Below are positions 35,720 to 44,870 of a stretch of 64,000 nt of DNA, in pieces. Source of the stretch: Rubritalea profundi (GTDB lineage Bacteria; Verrucomicrobiota; Verrucomicrobiia; Verrucomicrobiales; Akkermansiaceae); NCBI RefSeq assembly GCF_002954445.1, contig NZ_MQWA01000001.1:920586-984585 (forward strand). The letters run 5' to 3'. Below the pieces are notes generated by a model that saw nothing but the letters and a program-made list of their open reading frames with translations, searched no databases and was not told the origin of the DNA. How positions within the stretch are numbered: position 1 is the first letter of the stretch; every line of letters starts with the position of its first letter. The position numbers and the translations under genes were made by a program.

Positions 35720-37009
35720 ATGCAGTTTTACTCAACCAACAATAAGGACCTCCGAGTCGATTTCAAAGAATCCGTCATCCGCTCACTCCCGGCGGACAAC
35801 GGCCTCTACATGCCTGAATCCATCACACCATTGCCAGATAGCTTCTGGGAAAATTGGCGTGACATGTCTCTTACTGAACTAGGATTCCACGTGGCAAAGC
35901 AAATCCTTGGTGACAGCATTCCTGCAGACAAGCTGCGCGAGATAGTCAACGAGTCAATCAACTTTGACGCCCCCGTGGTAACCATCGCTCCTCATACGCA
36001 TGTGCTTGAGCTGTTCCACGGCCCGACATTGGCATTCAAAGACTTTGGCGCCCGCTTCATGGCTCGCGTCATGTCCTATCTCACAGAGGGTGACGACAAC
36101 CTACTCACAGTACTCGTCGCCACATCGGGTGACACTGGTGGAGCAGTAGCATCAGCCTTCCATAATATCGAAGGCACCCGCGTGATCATTCTTTACCCTA
36201 AAGGCGGAGTATCCGAGCTCCAAGAAAAGCAACTCACCACCCTAGGCGGCAACATTACAGCCCTCGAGGTGGATGGCAGCTTTGACGACTGTCAGGCAAT
36301 GGTGAAGGCCAATTTTCTCGACCGTGAGTTGATGGAGAAACACAACCTCACAAGCGCCAACTCAATCAACATTGCACGGCTCATCCCACAGGCATTTTAC
36401 TTCTTCAATGCTGCGCGCCAGCTAGAAGAAGGCAAAGAACCGGTGTTTGTGATTCCAAGTGGTAACTTTGGCAACCTCACTGCTGGCCTGCTAGCTCAGA
36501 GCCTAGGCCTGCCTATTCGTCACTGGATTGCAGCGACAAACATCAACGACACTATTCCTCGCTACCTAGCTGACGGTAACTACGAACCATTACCATCCAC
36601 ACCCACCATCTCAAATGCAATGGACGTGGGCGCTCCCTCTAACTTCGCTCGTATGAAAGACCTGTTTGGCGACAATTGGGAAGCTATGCGTGAAAATATC
36701 TCAGGACTCGCTTTTGACGACGACGAAACTCGTGAAGCAATCAGAAGAGTAAAAGAGCAAACTGGCTACACAGTTGATCCACATGGAGCTGTTGGCATCC
36801 TCGCTGCTGAGATTTGGCACCAAGCCTCACCAGACGATGAAACTATCATCTTAGAAACCGCGCACCCGTCAAAGTTCCTCCCCACAATGGAAGAAGAACT
36901 AGGCAAAGGCTCGATCGAAATACCCGAACGACTCGCCTGCTTGGCCAAGCTTCCCAAAGTGGCCCACCAGATCAGTAACGATCCAAAAGAAATTAAGCAG
37001 TTTCTATAA
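35720..37009 (+). CDS. thrC: threonine synthase
   Basis: 429 aa, the normal length for the Escherichia-type enzyme. The N-terminus MQFYSTNN is conserved, the PLP-binding lysine is Lys107 in GPTLAFKDFGARF, and the glycine-rich phosphate loop is VATSGDTGGAVASAF. It converts phosphohomoserine from ThrB to threonine. It follows thrB by 27 bp and precedes galE by 64 bp. Confidence 0.96.
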   Translation: MQFYSTNNKDLRVDFKESVIRSLPADNGLYMPESITPLPDSFWENWRDMSLTELGFHVAKQILGDSIPADKLREIVNESINFDAPVVTIAPHTHVLELFHGPTLAFKDFGARFMARVMSYLTEGDDNLLTVLVATSGDTGGAVASAFHNIEGTRVIILYPKGGVSELQEKQLTTLGGNITALEVDGSFDDCQAMVKANFLDRELMEKHNLTSANSINIARLIPQAFYFFNAARQLEEGKEPVFVIPSGNFGNLTAGLLAQSLGLPIRHWIAATNINDTIPRYLADGNYEPLPSTPTISNAMDVGAPSNFARMKDLFGDNWEAMRENISGLAFDDDETREAIRRVKEQTGYTVDPHGAVGILAAEIWHQASPDDETIILETAHPSKFLPTMEEELGKGSIEIPERLACLAKLPKVAHQISNDPKEIKQFL

Positions 37010-37073
37010 TTGTTAAAACTGACTTCAACAGCAGCAATCAGCTCCACTCACTCAAACTTGATTCTCAAAAAGC

Positions 37074-38084
37074 ATGAAAAAAATACTTATCACCGGTGGT
37101 GCTGGCTACATCGCCTCTCACACCAACATCGAACTACTTAAAGCAGATTTCGAAGTCGTCTTGGTCGACAACTTTTCCAATTCATGCGCCGAGTCAATGA
37201 AGCGCGTCGAAGAACTGAGCAGCCGCAAAGTAAAGTTCTATGAAGTCGACCTCATGGATAGCGAAGCTCTCGATAAAGTTTTTATTGAGGAGAAAAACAT
37301 CGACTCAGTCATCCACTTTGCAGCACTCAAAGCTGTCGGCGACTCAGTCAAAAACCCCCTCGCTTATTACTCTAATAACATCACTGGCTCACTAAACCTC
37401 TATCAGGCCATGAAGAATCATGGGGTAAAAAAGATCGTCTTTAGCTCGTCTGCTACAGTTTACGGTGACCCAGAAACAAATCCAGTCACTGAAAGCACGC
37501 CCGTACAAGCGACCAACCCGTACGGCCACACCAAGGCCATGATGGAGCAAATCCTTATCGATACCGCCCACGCAGATGACTGGGACATCGCAATCCTACG
37601 CTACTTCAACCCAGTTGGTGCCCACGAATCTGGTCGCATAGGTGAAGACCCATCCTACCCAAACAACCTCCTACCATTCGTTAGCCAAGTTGCTGCTGGT
37701 GTTAGAGAAAAAGTCGTCGTCTTCGGTGACGACTGGGACACCCCAGATGGCACAGGTGTACGCGACTACATTCACGTTGTCGACCTAGCAAAGGCTCACG
37801 CCAAGTCTATCGAGAAGCTCGCAGTTAGTAAGGGAGTACACATCTACAACATCGGAACTGGAAGAGGCTATTCAGTCCTCGAGATGATCAAAGCTTTTGA
37901 AGACGCTTGTGGCCACACAATTGCCTATGAAGTCGGCCCTCGCCGCAATGGTGACATCGCTGAAGTCACTGGAAACCCGATGAAAGCAGAAGCTGAACTA
38001 GGCTGGAAAGCTGAACTAGGCCTCAAACCCATGGTCGAATCTGCTTGGAAGTGGCAGTCATCGAACCCAAAAGGCTACAAGTAA
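37074..38084 (+). CDS. galE: UDP-glucose 4-epimerase
   Basis: 336 aa. The NAD-binding motif GGAGYIASHTNIELL starts at residue 8, FSSSATVYGDP carries the catalytic Ser/Thr region, and NPYGHTKAMMEQ holds the YxxxK catalytic pair. The C-terminal YNIGTGRGYSVLEMI and YKP-like substrate-binding features are typical of GalE. It interconverts UDP-glucose and UDP-galactose for envelope polysaccharide. The gene is downstream of thrBC in the same direction, without obvious functional link. Confidence 0.95.
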   Translation: MKKILITGGAGYIASHTNIELLKADFEVVLVDNFSNSCAESMKRVEELSSRKVKFYEVDLMDSEALDKVFIEEKNIDSVIHFAALKAVGDSVKNPLAYYSNNITGSLNLYQAMKNHGVKKIVFSSSATVYGDPETNPVTESTPVQATNPYGHTKAMMEQILIDTAHADDWDIAILRYFNPVGAHESGRIGEDPSYPNNLLPFVSQVAAGVREKVVVFGDDWDTPDGTGVRDYIHVVDLAKAHAKSIEKLAVSKGVHIYNIGTGRGYSVLEMIKAFEDACGHTIAYEVGPRRNGDIAEVTGNPMKAEAELGWKAELGLKPMVESAWKWQSSNPKGYK

Positions 38085-38176
38085 GACCAGTTAACTCGCT
38101 CACGGTTAGACAACAAAGGATTTTCTAGTTGAAATCCACTTCTCGGTGGGGTATAAGTTCTTATCCCCCGAAACCC

Positions 38177-38593
38177 ATGACCCCGCATACACATTCACGC
38201 CCACGTGGCGCCACTCTAATAGAGCTCGCTGTAGTTATTTCGATGCTTCTCAGCCTAATCTCAGCCCTCTTTATAAGCGCAAAGTACTACAAAGAAGCCG
38301 CCGACAAGTCATCTTGTATTACCCAGATCAGCCAATTTCAAAAGGCTGTCCGTACATATCAAAACCTCAACAGCCTAGCCAATGGTGATAGCATATCCTC
38401 TTCTGATTTCTATGGTGAAGACAAACCTTATAGGGTAAAAGTTTTTTGCCCACTAGGCGGTGGTGACTACAACCTTCTTGAAGAAATCCCAAGCTCTGGG
38501 GTCGCATTTGCCACATGCGCCGAGTATAATGCCTTAAATGGTTCAAAGGATCCATCACAGGCGCACACCTCAGCAAACTTGTCAGGCTGGTAA
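38177..38593 (+). CDS. orphan type IV pilin-like / pseudopilin protein
   Basis: 138 aa from the ATG at 38177; the track's 38129 start is a TTG and less likely. The prepilin cleavage and methylation motif is visible: RPRGATLIELAVVISMLLSL, with Gly before the cleavage site, Glu at position 5 and a long hydrophobic helix. The C-terminal domain is short and contains several Cys. No other pilus or type II secretion gene is nearby. It may be a minor pseudopilin of machinery encoded elsewhere. Confidence 0.7.
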   Translation: MTPHTHSRPRGATLIELAVVISMLLSLISALFISAKYYKEAADKSSCITQISQFQKAVRTYQNLNSLANGDSISSSDFYGEDKPYRVKVFCPLGGGDYNLLEEIPSSGVAFATCAEYNALNGSKDPSQAHTSANLSGW

Positions 38594-38597
38594 ATCC

Positions 38598-39584
38598 TTA
38601 GTCTCGCTTAGCTTTCGAGATACGCTGCACAAAGTTTTCCATAGCATCTTCCTTTTCCTCAATGCACTCCACCAGCCTGAGTTGAGTTCTGCAGCGATCA
38701 AGGTTATGGGAGGCGTGATCAGTCTTAAAATACACGTCGCCTTCGAGATAATCTGCGAGGAAACGTATTCCAGTCTCCAGCGTAATCACTTTTCCGCCTG
38801 TCACGAGATTTTCAATCTCCTTAGCAGTCAAGCAATCACAGCCATCTAGATAACCTTCAGCCAATGCCTCAAACATCGACATCCTCATTTCAACTTTAGT
38901 GAGGTCTACTTCATCCTCAGCAGCAGGACTAGTGGCAGTCCTCACTAAGTCCCCAAAATCATATAAAGACAACCCAGGCATTACTGTATCGAGGTCGATG
39001 ACACACACTGCCTCATCAGTCTCAGAGTCCATCATCACGTTATTCAGCTTTGTATCGTTGTGGGTGATGCGTTGAGGTAAGTCTCCGGCATCGAGCTGCT
39101 TGATTAGGCTCGAACACAGAGTTTCACGTTGTTTAACAAAATCAACTTCGTCCTGAACCGACTCGAGTCGTCCCATCGGGTCAGACTCAACCAACTCCAT
39201 GAGACGAGCAAAACGACGAGGAGTATTGTGAAAATCTGGAATTGTCTCTAAGATATCTTCCGTTGGAAGGTCTGAAACTAGATCTTGAAATGAGCCAAAT
39301 GCACGGGCCGCTTGGTAGGCCTGTCGAGTGTTCTCGACAATGTCATAGGTATGACAACCTTCAATAAAGTTGTAGCACCGCCAGACGCCAGCACCCTCCC
39401 CCTTTGCATAAAACTTCCCCCCTCTTGCTGGGTATAAGTTGAGCGTTTGCCCGCCGAGATCGCGCTTCACTCTCAACACCTTCCAGTTGATGTGACGGGT
39501 AACACACTCGACATTGTGCATCACAGCCAGCGGATCAGTGAAAACTTTCTCGTTTATACGCTGGAGAATGTAGCGATTCTTCAC
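38598..39584 (-). CDS. NahK-like sugar kinase / APH-fold phosphotransferase (5' end frameshifted)
   Basis: 328 aa from a GTG at 39584. The protein kinase-like fold is shown by ITHNDTKLNNVMMD (catalytic HND...N) and CVIDLDTVMPG (metal-binding). NRYILQRINEKVF near the start resembles N-acetylhexosamine 1-kinases. Upstream the same frame stays open and encodes GHEINSGLINTTYIATYVRD, a conserved N-terminal segment, but has no start codon. One frame over, an ATG at 39682 begins MSLLSL and joins it if one base is restored near 39664. The real gene is therefore probably 38598-39682 (about 361 aa), with an apparent one-base loss. The substrate (N-acetylhexosamine or a related sugar) is inferred. Confidence 0.75.
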   Translation of the reverse strand: MKNRYILQRINEKVFTDPLAVMHNVECVTRHINWKVLRVKRDLGGQTLNLYPARGGKFYAKGEGAGVWRCYNFIEGCHTYDIVENTRQAYQAARAFGSFQDLVSDLPTEDILETIPDFHNTPRRFARLMELVESDPMGRLESVQDEVDFVKQRETLCSSLIKQLDAGDLPQRITHNDTKLNNVMMDSETDEAVCVIDLDTVMPGLSLYDFGDLVRTATSPAAEDEVDLTKVEMRMSMFEALAEGYLDGCDCLTAKEIENLVTGGKVITLETGIRFLADYLEGDVYFKTDHASHNLDRCRTQLRLVECIEEKEDAMENFVQRISKAKRD

Positions 39585-39699
39585 CCCATTATCTCGGACA
39601 TAAGTCGCGATGTAAGTGGTATTGATGAGCCCTGAGTTTATCTCGTGTCCTTCTACAAAATCACCAGAGATAGCAAACTCATGCTTATTGCCTTAATCG

Positions 39700-40681
39700 T
39701 AGAGTGGAGGGGATTTAACAGCGGTGATGGGTGGTTCAAAATAGATACAAAGGGTTGTTCGATGAGTCCGCATTTGAAACTGATTTGAGGAATTCTACAA
39801 CACTAAACCCACGAAAGAAATAAGGGGTACAGTTAATGGCAATTGTCCCCCCTTTCCCTACACAGAATGCATAGGATGCTAGCCGTATGTCATTGAGCAT
39901 CGATCGCAAATTGCGCCTTTTCTATGCCTAAACCCGTTACGTTATGACGCCGTTACCCAGTTTGCCGCTGACCCCAAGCTCCTTCGCCTGTTCGTCCCGC
40001 CCTGGCTTCACCCCGCTCGATTTTCCAAATCTCTCACCGAATCGATTCGGCGACCTGATCCGTCAGGGAATGGAACTAGTTGGGAGAGATGAAAAAATAT
40101 GTATCCAAAATGAACGGGGTTGGAATGAAGCTTTTTCCTGAGGCCCGGGACGAGTGGGTGACATAAACAACGATCGGACGCGCCAATAGTAGATATTTCT
40201 ACAAAAAATAGAAAAATACTTCAATGAAAGCAAAACAATCAAACGATAGGCACCTCAAAATCTCGCACCCTAATCCTTACCCAAAAAGCAAACTCATAAT
40301 ATTTGGCCTAGCCCGGTTGGTCTGGGCGACTGGCTGGCTAGCGGGCGCTGATGATCAATTTTGGGATGAGGTTAATGGTTTGCCATGAATGATTCGCGTA
40401 GTGATCCATTGCTCCGTTGACTGAGTCGTGCTCGTGGAATGGTGTAACCTGCAGCCCTCCCAGCTTTGAGATAATACTCACGGTTGAGAGTTTGACGAAG
40501 TAGATTGACTTCAGCTTCTTCAGTCGCAGTTCTGAGTTTTAGCCTCGCAGTGGGAATAGGTAATTGGGTTAACTTCACACTTACTATTGAAAAAGTGAGG
40601 CCGACATTTTCAGCAAAATGAGTTCTAGTCCGCTAACCTAAGACTTAGCAACCATCTAGCCAATCGGCCTTGACGCTTCAA
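39700..40681. other. intergenic, ~980 bp, no gene recognised
   Basis: Two short ORFs (39944-40141 plus, 40372-40578 minus) have no recognisable motif and no good start context. The minus ORF begins LPIPTARLKLRTATEEAE, faintly like a GNAT acetyltransferase N-terminus, but the rest does not follow. The stretch probably holds decayed DNA between the kinase and mazG. Confidence 0.4.
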
Positions 40682-41506
40682 TTACAAGTCTGATTTTTTA
40701 GCCGCGAGCCACTCTTCCTCCATCACTGCTAAAGTGGCAGCATCGAGCTCGATTCCACGTTCTTTCAGCCTACTCTCCACCACTGAAAAGCGTCTCACAA
40801 ATTTATTATTTGTCAGGTCAATTGCGACTTCTGGATCCACCTTTAGCTTACGCGCTAGATTGACCACCACGAAAAGCAAGTCCCCGATCTCAGATTCCAA
40901 AGCCTTACTAACGACTCCTGTTTCTTCATAATCACTGAGTTCCTCCACGACCTCATTGAGCTCTTCGTGAACTTTCTCAATGATCGAGCTCGCGTCTGGC
41001 CAATCGAAACCGACTTTACTTGCTTTTTTTTGTAATTTCGCAGCTTTCAACAAGCCGGGAAGGCCATCGCCCACACCGTAGAGGTAGGGATGTTGTTCGG
41101 TTCCTTTTTCCTGGCGCTTGATCGCATCCCATTGATTGAGCACTCCATCAGTATCACTCACCACGCTCTCGGCGTAAACATGTGGATGGCGGCGCACAAG
41201 CTTCTCAGAAATTCCCCGCGCGACATCATCAAAGTTGAAATGGCCATTGCCCTCGGCTATTTCGCTATGGAACACCACCTGAAGCAAGAGATCACCTAGC
41301 TCTTCGCGCATGTGCTCCATATCTCCACGCTTGATCGTATCCACTGTCTCATACGCTTCCTCGATCAAGTTAGGCACGATACTTTCATGCGTTTGCTCAG
41401 CATCCCACGGACAACCACCCGGAGCGCGTAATCGATGCATAATCTCACGCAATCGCTCCATCTGACGCGAAGGCTCCGCGCACTCTATCATCTCAGTATC
41501 GTTCAT
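40682..41506 (-). CDS. mazG: nucleoside triphosphate pyrophosphohydrolase MazG
   Basis: 274 aa with two MazG domains. The first has GGCPWDAEQTHESIVPNL and the metal-binding EEAYE...REELGDLLLQVVFH. The linker has WDAIKRQEKG. The second has EVHEELNEVVEEL and EIGDLLFVVVNLARKL. It hydrolyses (d)NTPs and aberrant nucleotides to monophosphates. It starts two bases downstream of the rhomboid gene stop, so the pair is co-transcribed. Confidence 0.95.
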   Translation of the reverse strand: MNDTEMIECAEPSRQMERLREIMHRLRAPGGCPWDAEQTHESIVPNLIEEAYETVDTIKRGDMEHMREELGDLLLQVVFHSEIAEGNGHFNFDDVARGISEKLVRRHPHVYAESVVSDTDGVLNQWDAIKRQEKGTEQHPYLYGVGDGLPGLLKAAKLQKKASKVGFDWPDASSIIEKVHEELNEVVEELSDYEETGVVSKALESEIGDLLFVVVNLARKLKVDPEVAIDLTNNKFVRRFSVVESRLKERGIELDAATLAVMEEEWLAAKKSDL

Positions 41507-41508
41507 AA

Positions 41509-42342
41509 CTAGTCCTGCTTTGAAATACGTAATAAAGTGGCGCGTTCCTCCTCGGTCAATGAGTGAACACCATGCTGTGTGACTTTATCTAAAATACGAT
41601 CCACCTCAGAACTCTCCATATTCACCTTCGTTCGCGGCTTAATTTTAGGCGAATAGTCTGCCCTTGGACCACGCGCTGTTGATTGCTTTGAAACTATACT
41701 ATCGACCCAATTCAGCATCCAAGGGTTCTTCATCAAGATAAACCCAAGTAGAGCCCCCCCCAAATGTCCAGCCTCGCCGCCAGCATTATCTCCAGAGGTG
41801 AGTACAGTGTATACACCTATACCTAAAATGATCATTCCGAAGGTCTTCATCTTCATCGGGATTGGAGGAAAAATCAGCATCACCTTCATGTCCGGGGCGA
41901 TCACAATCAAAGCCACTAGAATTCCAAAAATCCCAGCGGAGGCTCCCACTAACCAAGAAAACCCTAGCCATCCGACCAAAGCAAGTAAGGTATAGAATAA
42001 GGCACCAGCTACGCCACAGAGTATATAGTACGCCGCAAAGCGTCTCGACCCCAATGCCCGCTCGACCATCCCTCCAAACATATAAACAGCGAACATATTA
42101 AAGATCAGATGCATCGGGCTCGCATGAAGAAACTGAAAACTCAGCAATCTCCAGTATTGGTGGAAATCAAAGCATGCGCCAATTTCAAAAGCACCGTAGG
42201 GAGTTAGACGGCCTAAACTATTGTTGCCTGCACCAAAAAAATCTAACGCATAAATAGCTATATTGATGATCAAAAGCCATTTGGTAACGGGAGCTCCGAC
42301 AAATCGGCTACTCATTTGATTCCCTGTTCTATTGTTAAACAT
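41509..42342 (-). CDS. rhomboid family intramembrane serine protease
   Basis: 277 aa. About six membrane helices. The catalytic Ser is Ser135 in LVGASAGIFG and the catalytic His is His193 in GGEAGHLGGALLGF. The L1 loop carries YWRLLSFQFLHASPMHLIFN, as in bacterial rhomboids. A second start Met at 42315 (MSSRF) is possible. The soluble C-terminus (about 50 residues) resembles that of other verrucomicrobial rhomboids, with no assigned role. The gene lies upstream of mazG. Confidence 0.92.
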   Translation of the reverse strand: MFNNRTGNQMSSRFVGAPVTKWLLIINIAIYALDFFGAGNNSLGRLTPYGAFEIGACFDFHQYWRLLSFQFLHASPMHLIFNMFAVYMFGGMVERALGSRRFAAYYILCGVAGALFYTLLALVGWLGFSWLVGASAGIFGILVALIVIAPDMKVMLIFPPIPMKMKTFGMIILGIGVYTVLTSGDNAGGEAGHLGGALLGFILMKNPWMLNWVDSIVSKQSTARGPRADYSPKIKPRTKVNMESSEVDRILDKVTQHGVHSLTEEERATLLRISKQD

Positions 42343-42437
42343 CCAGTAGCATCCTTAGCACGGTCGGCACTTACTGCAAATGAAATCAAAGCGCCTTTTG
42401 GATTGCAGTCCACCTCCTTCAAGCACACATTCAGCGC

Positions 42438-43781
42438 ATGCCCAAGGCTCTCAGCAATCTCACCTGGCCCACCATCCTCCTTCTTCTAGGAGGAGTCGCC
42501 ACGTATTTGCTATGCCCAATTGAGAGTGCCGCAGTCGAACAACAAATCATTGGCTTCCCTAACTCTGTCGTTCCAGCATACCAGCTCCGACCATGGCTGC
42601 TGGCGTTCACCTTTTTCATCCCCTTTATAGCCTCGGTTATCTATCGGCTATCCGACACTCTAGACCGCTACACTATTAAGGTATTCCTCAATGCCTTCGC
42701 TATATGCTTTGGCGCTTTATTCATTGTGATGTTCCTCGAAGACATCCAGGACAACCTCTCTGACTTTAAAGAAAATGAACGGATGATGTGGCTCATGGGT
42801 AAACACTACCTCATCAAATTACCGTCATTGTTGGTATTCATTCTCCCCTATTCTCTCATGTTAGCCTTGCTCTGGGCTCTTGGGAAAATGTCTAAAAATC
42901 AGGAAATCGTCGCGATGATTCAGACCGGAAGAAGCGTCACGCGCATCGTAGCCCCACTCGTCGGCTTTGGTTTCCTCTGCACTTTGCTATGCATCATCTT
43001 TAGCTACCACTGGGCACCCTATGCGGACAGCCAAGAAAAAAGCATCCTCGAAGAAGCTCGCGGCATCGCAGCCAGCGAAGCCCGCCACGTGGCCTACCAA
43101 AATGCCGATGACACCCGCCACTGGTATGTCGGAGCGTTCCCAGCGGAACACCAACACGGAAAACCACTGAAATCCGTTAGCATTTCAGTTCTCGATGAAA
43201 AGAGCCAAGTCATCCAGCGCATCATCACTAAATCAGCATCATGGTCGATCAACAAGCGACTTTGGGAGTTAGAGTCCCCGCTAGTCTTCACCTTCAAGCA
43301 AGGCAAAGAACAGGTCACCAAACACCAAGGCAACCTCACTTTTGATTGGCCGGAAACTCCCTACCAAATCATCAACCCAGGCTTGAAACCACCCTTTATG
43401 GGAATCCCTGGACTTACTAGTTGGCTCTCTAACCACCGGGACCACCCGCTCTCTGACAAGCGCTCCTACCTCACCCATTGGCATTATAGATTTGCCGCCC
43501 CCTTCATCTGCATGATCACCATCATGCTAGCAGCGCCACTAGGGATCGTTTTCAACAGACGTGGTGTGGGTGGAGGTGTCGCTGTCGCCATCTTCCTCTG
43601 CGCTGGTATGATTTTCTGCTCCACAGTTTTTCCGACCTTAGGTGAGTCTGGTCATCTCCCGCCAGTTGTCGCAGCTTGGGCCACCAATGTCCTTTTCACT
43701 TTCGTCGCCATGATTCTCTTCCACCGCCGCATGACTGGCCAACCGATCTACCAAACAGTCAAAAATTGGTTCGCATCGTGA
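42438..43781 (+). CDS. LptF/LptG family permease (YjgP/YjgQ)
   Basis: 447 aa. LptF/G-type helices are clear: SDTLDRYTIKVFLNAFAICF, FIVMFLEDIQDNL, then a periplasmic beta-rich domain (LNVSVSVLDEKSQ-like) and three C-terminal helices (FICMITIMLAAPLGIVF; TVFPTLGESGHLPPVVAAW). An extra N-terminal helix (WPTILLLLGGVATYLLC) precedes the usual core. In Gram-negative cells LptF and LptG form the membrane part of the LPS-extracting ABC transporter. No partner gene is adjacent. Confidence 0.88.
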   Translation: MPKALSNLTWPTILLLLGGVATYLLCPIESAAVEQQIIGFPNSVVPAYQLRPWLLAFTFFIPFIASVIYRLSDTLDRYTIKVFLNAFAICFGALFIVMFLEDIQDNLSDFKENERMMWLMGKHYLIKLPSLLVFILPYSLMLALLWALGKMSKNQEIVAMIQTGRSVTRIVAPLVGFGFLCTLLCIIFSYHWAPYADSQEKSILEEARGIAASEARHVAYQNADDTRHWYVGAFPAEHQHGKPLKSVSISVLDEKSQVIQRIITKSASWSINKRLWELESPLVFTFKQGKEQVTKHQGNLTFDWPETPYQIINPGLKPPFMGIPGLTSWLSNHRDHPLSDKRSYLTHWHYRFAAPFICMITIMLAAPLGIVFNRRGVGGGVAVAIFLCAGMIFCSTVFPTLGESGHLPPVVAAWATNVLFTFVAMILFHRRMTGQPIYQTVKNWFAS

Positions 43782-43799
43782 GCGTAGCTCAACGGCTTC

Positions 43800-44089
43800 A
43801 TGGTGACACATCCGTCTTCCCATACAGTGTCACCTACGCCCGCTACGAAAATCAGGACTCAGCAGCCAAGCTTGGGCAATTATTTCTCCAGAACAGCTAA
43901 AGCTGCTGTCACCTATATAGCTCCGACTCGTGACTATTACTTCAGTAAGTCTTTGGATGCTATTTCGTATGGCATAATGCTGACCCGATCACTGCTGACG
44001 GCTCATCATATCTCGTCCCTGAACCTTCATCCTGTGTATTACTACTCGGATCACTCCTATTTGGACTAGGCATTCGCCGACGTAAATAG
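43800..44089 (+). pseudogene. PEP-CTERM protein C-terminal remnant (frameshifted)
   Basis: The final frame reads SSYLVPEPSSCVLLLGSL and ends LGIRRRK then TAG at 44089. This is a PEP-CTERM sorting signal: PEP motif, hydrophobic helix, Arg/Lys cluster, recognised by exosortase. Upstream, one frame over, the ORF from 43800 carries SRTAKAAVTYIAPTRDYYF and SKSLDAISYG, which would join HNADPITADG if one base were restored near 43977. No signal peptide or full domain is present, so it is a remnant, or the end of a gene whose start has been lost. A strong terminator follows. Confidence 0.6.
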
Positions 44090-44120
44090 TCTTACTTTAA
44101 ATTACCAACACCTTCCTAAT

Positions 44121-44155
44121 GGCCTGCATCATCCTTGATGCAGGCCCTTTTATTT
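44121..44155 (+). terminator. intrinsic terminator
   Basis: GGCCTGCATCA-TCCT-TGATGCAGGCC forms a perfect 11-bp GC-rich stem with a 4-base loop, followed by CTTTTATTT. It ends transcription from the LptF/G and PEP-CTERM side before the TetR gene. Confidence 0.9.
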
Positions 44156-44232
44156 AGAACTGCCATTCGTTTTAAAATAGCCATTTCAAAAATTAATTTG
44201 CAAATCACTCGATCTAATAGATAAGTGTAATA

Positions 44233-44859
44233 ATGACAATGAAGGACAAACTCATCAGCAGTGCGATTCGCGTATTCTCAAAATCCGGTTACCGCGACGG
44301 GAAGGTCGCGGAGATCGTTCGCGGAGCTAAGGCAAACATCGCTGCGGTGAATTATTATTTTGGATCTAAAGAAAAGCTCTTCACTCAGGTGTTACGCAAA
44401 GCCTTTGCTGTCGCGGAGCAGAGCCACCCTATCAGTGGAAAGCTTCCGAAGAACGCCCCAGTCGAACAAAAGCTGGCAGCTTTTGCGCGGGCAATTGTCA
44501 GCCGAACTTTAGACAAAGGCACCGCTGGTGATTATAATCGAATCATGAGCATGACGCTACACTCACCAGGCTCACCGATTGATACCATTTGCGCTGAAGT
44601 GACCACTCTGCAAGTCGAACCACTCATGCCCCTATTAGTTGAATATTTAGGAGCGGCTGACGAACAGACCTACGCTGTAGCCACTCTCAACTTCCTCAGT
44701 CTCGCCGCTATCGTAGCTAAGCACCCCTTCGTGATGGGTAAAATCTTCGGCGACGACCCAGCTAAAGAAACGTTAGATGCATTCATCGAGCAACAAGTGA
44801 CGGCTATCCTGGCTGCCACCAAATCCCTGGCAGTCAAGGAACTGTCACACTCAATCTAA
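44233..44859 (+). CDS. TetR/AcrR family transcriptional regulator
   Basis: 208 aa. The N-terminal TetR helix-turn-helix is KLISSAIRVFSKSGYRDGKV followed by AVNYYFGSKEKLFTQVL. The C-terminal ligand domain resembles the CerR/DUF1956 group. It is encoded 11 bp before an outer-membrane efflux gene and starts a four-gene RND operon, so it is probably its repressor, relieved by a pump substrate. An imperfect inverted repeat (CACT...AGTG) lies just upstream of the start, a weak operator candidate. Confidence 0.9.
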   Translation: MTMKDKLISSAIRVFSKSGYRDGKVAEIVRGAKANIAAVNYYFGSKEKLFTQVLRKAFAVAEQSHPISGKLPKNAPVEQKLAAFARAIVSRTLDKGTAGDYNRIMSMTLHSPGSPIDTICAEVTTLQVEPLMPLLVEYLGAADEQTYAVATLNFLSLAAIVAKHPFVMGKIFGDDPAKETLDAFIEQQVTAILAATKSLAVKELSHSI

Positions 44860-44870
44860 CGAAGGCAAAT

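Noticed and set aside
40372-40578. 68-aa minus-strand ORF with a faint GNAT-like start
   Set aside because: Only the first ~15 residues look similar, the remainder has no acetyltransferase motif and the ORF is too short.
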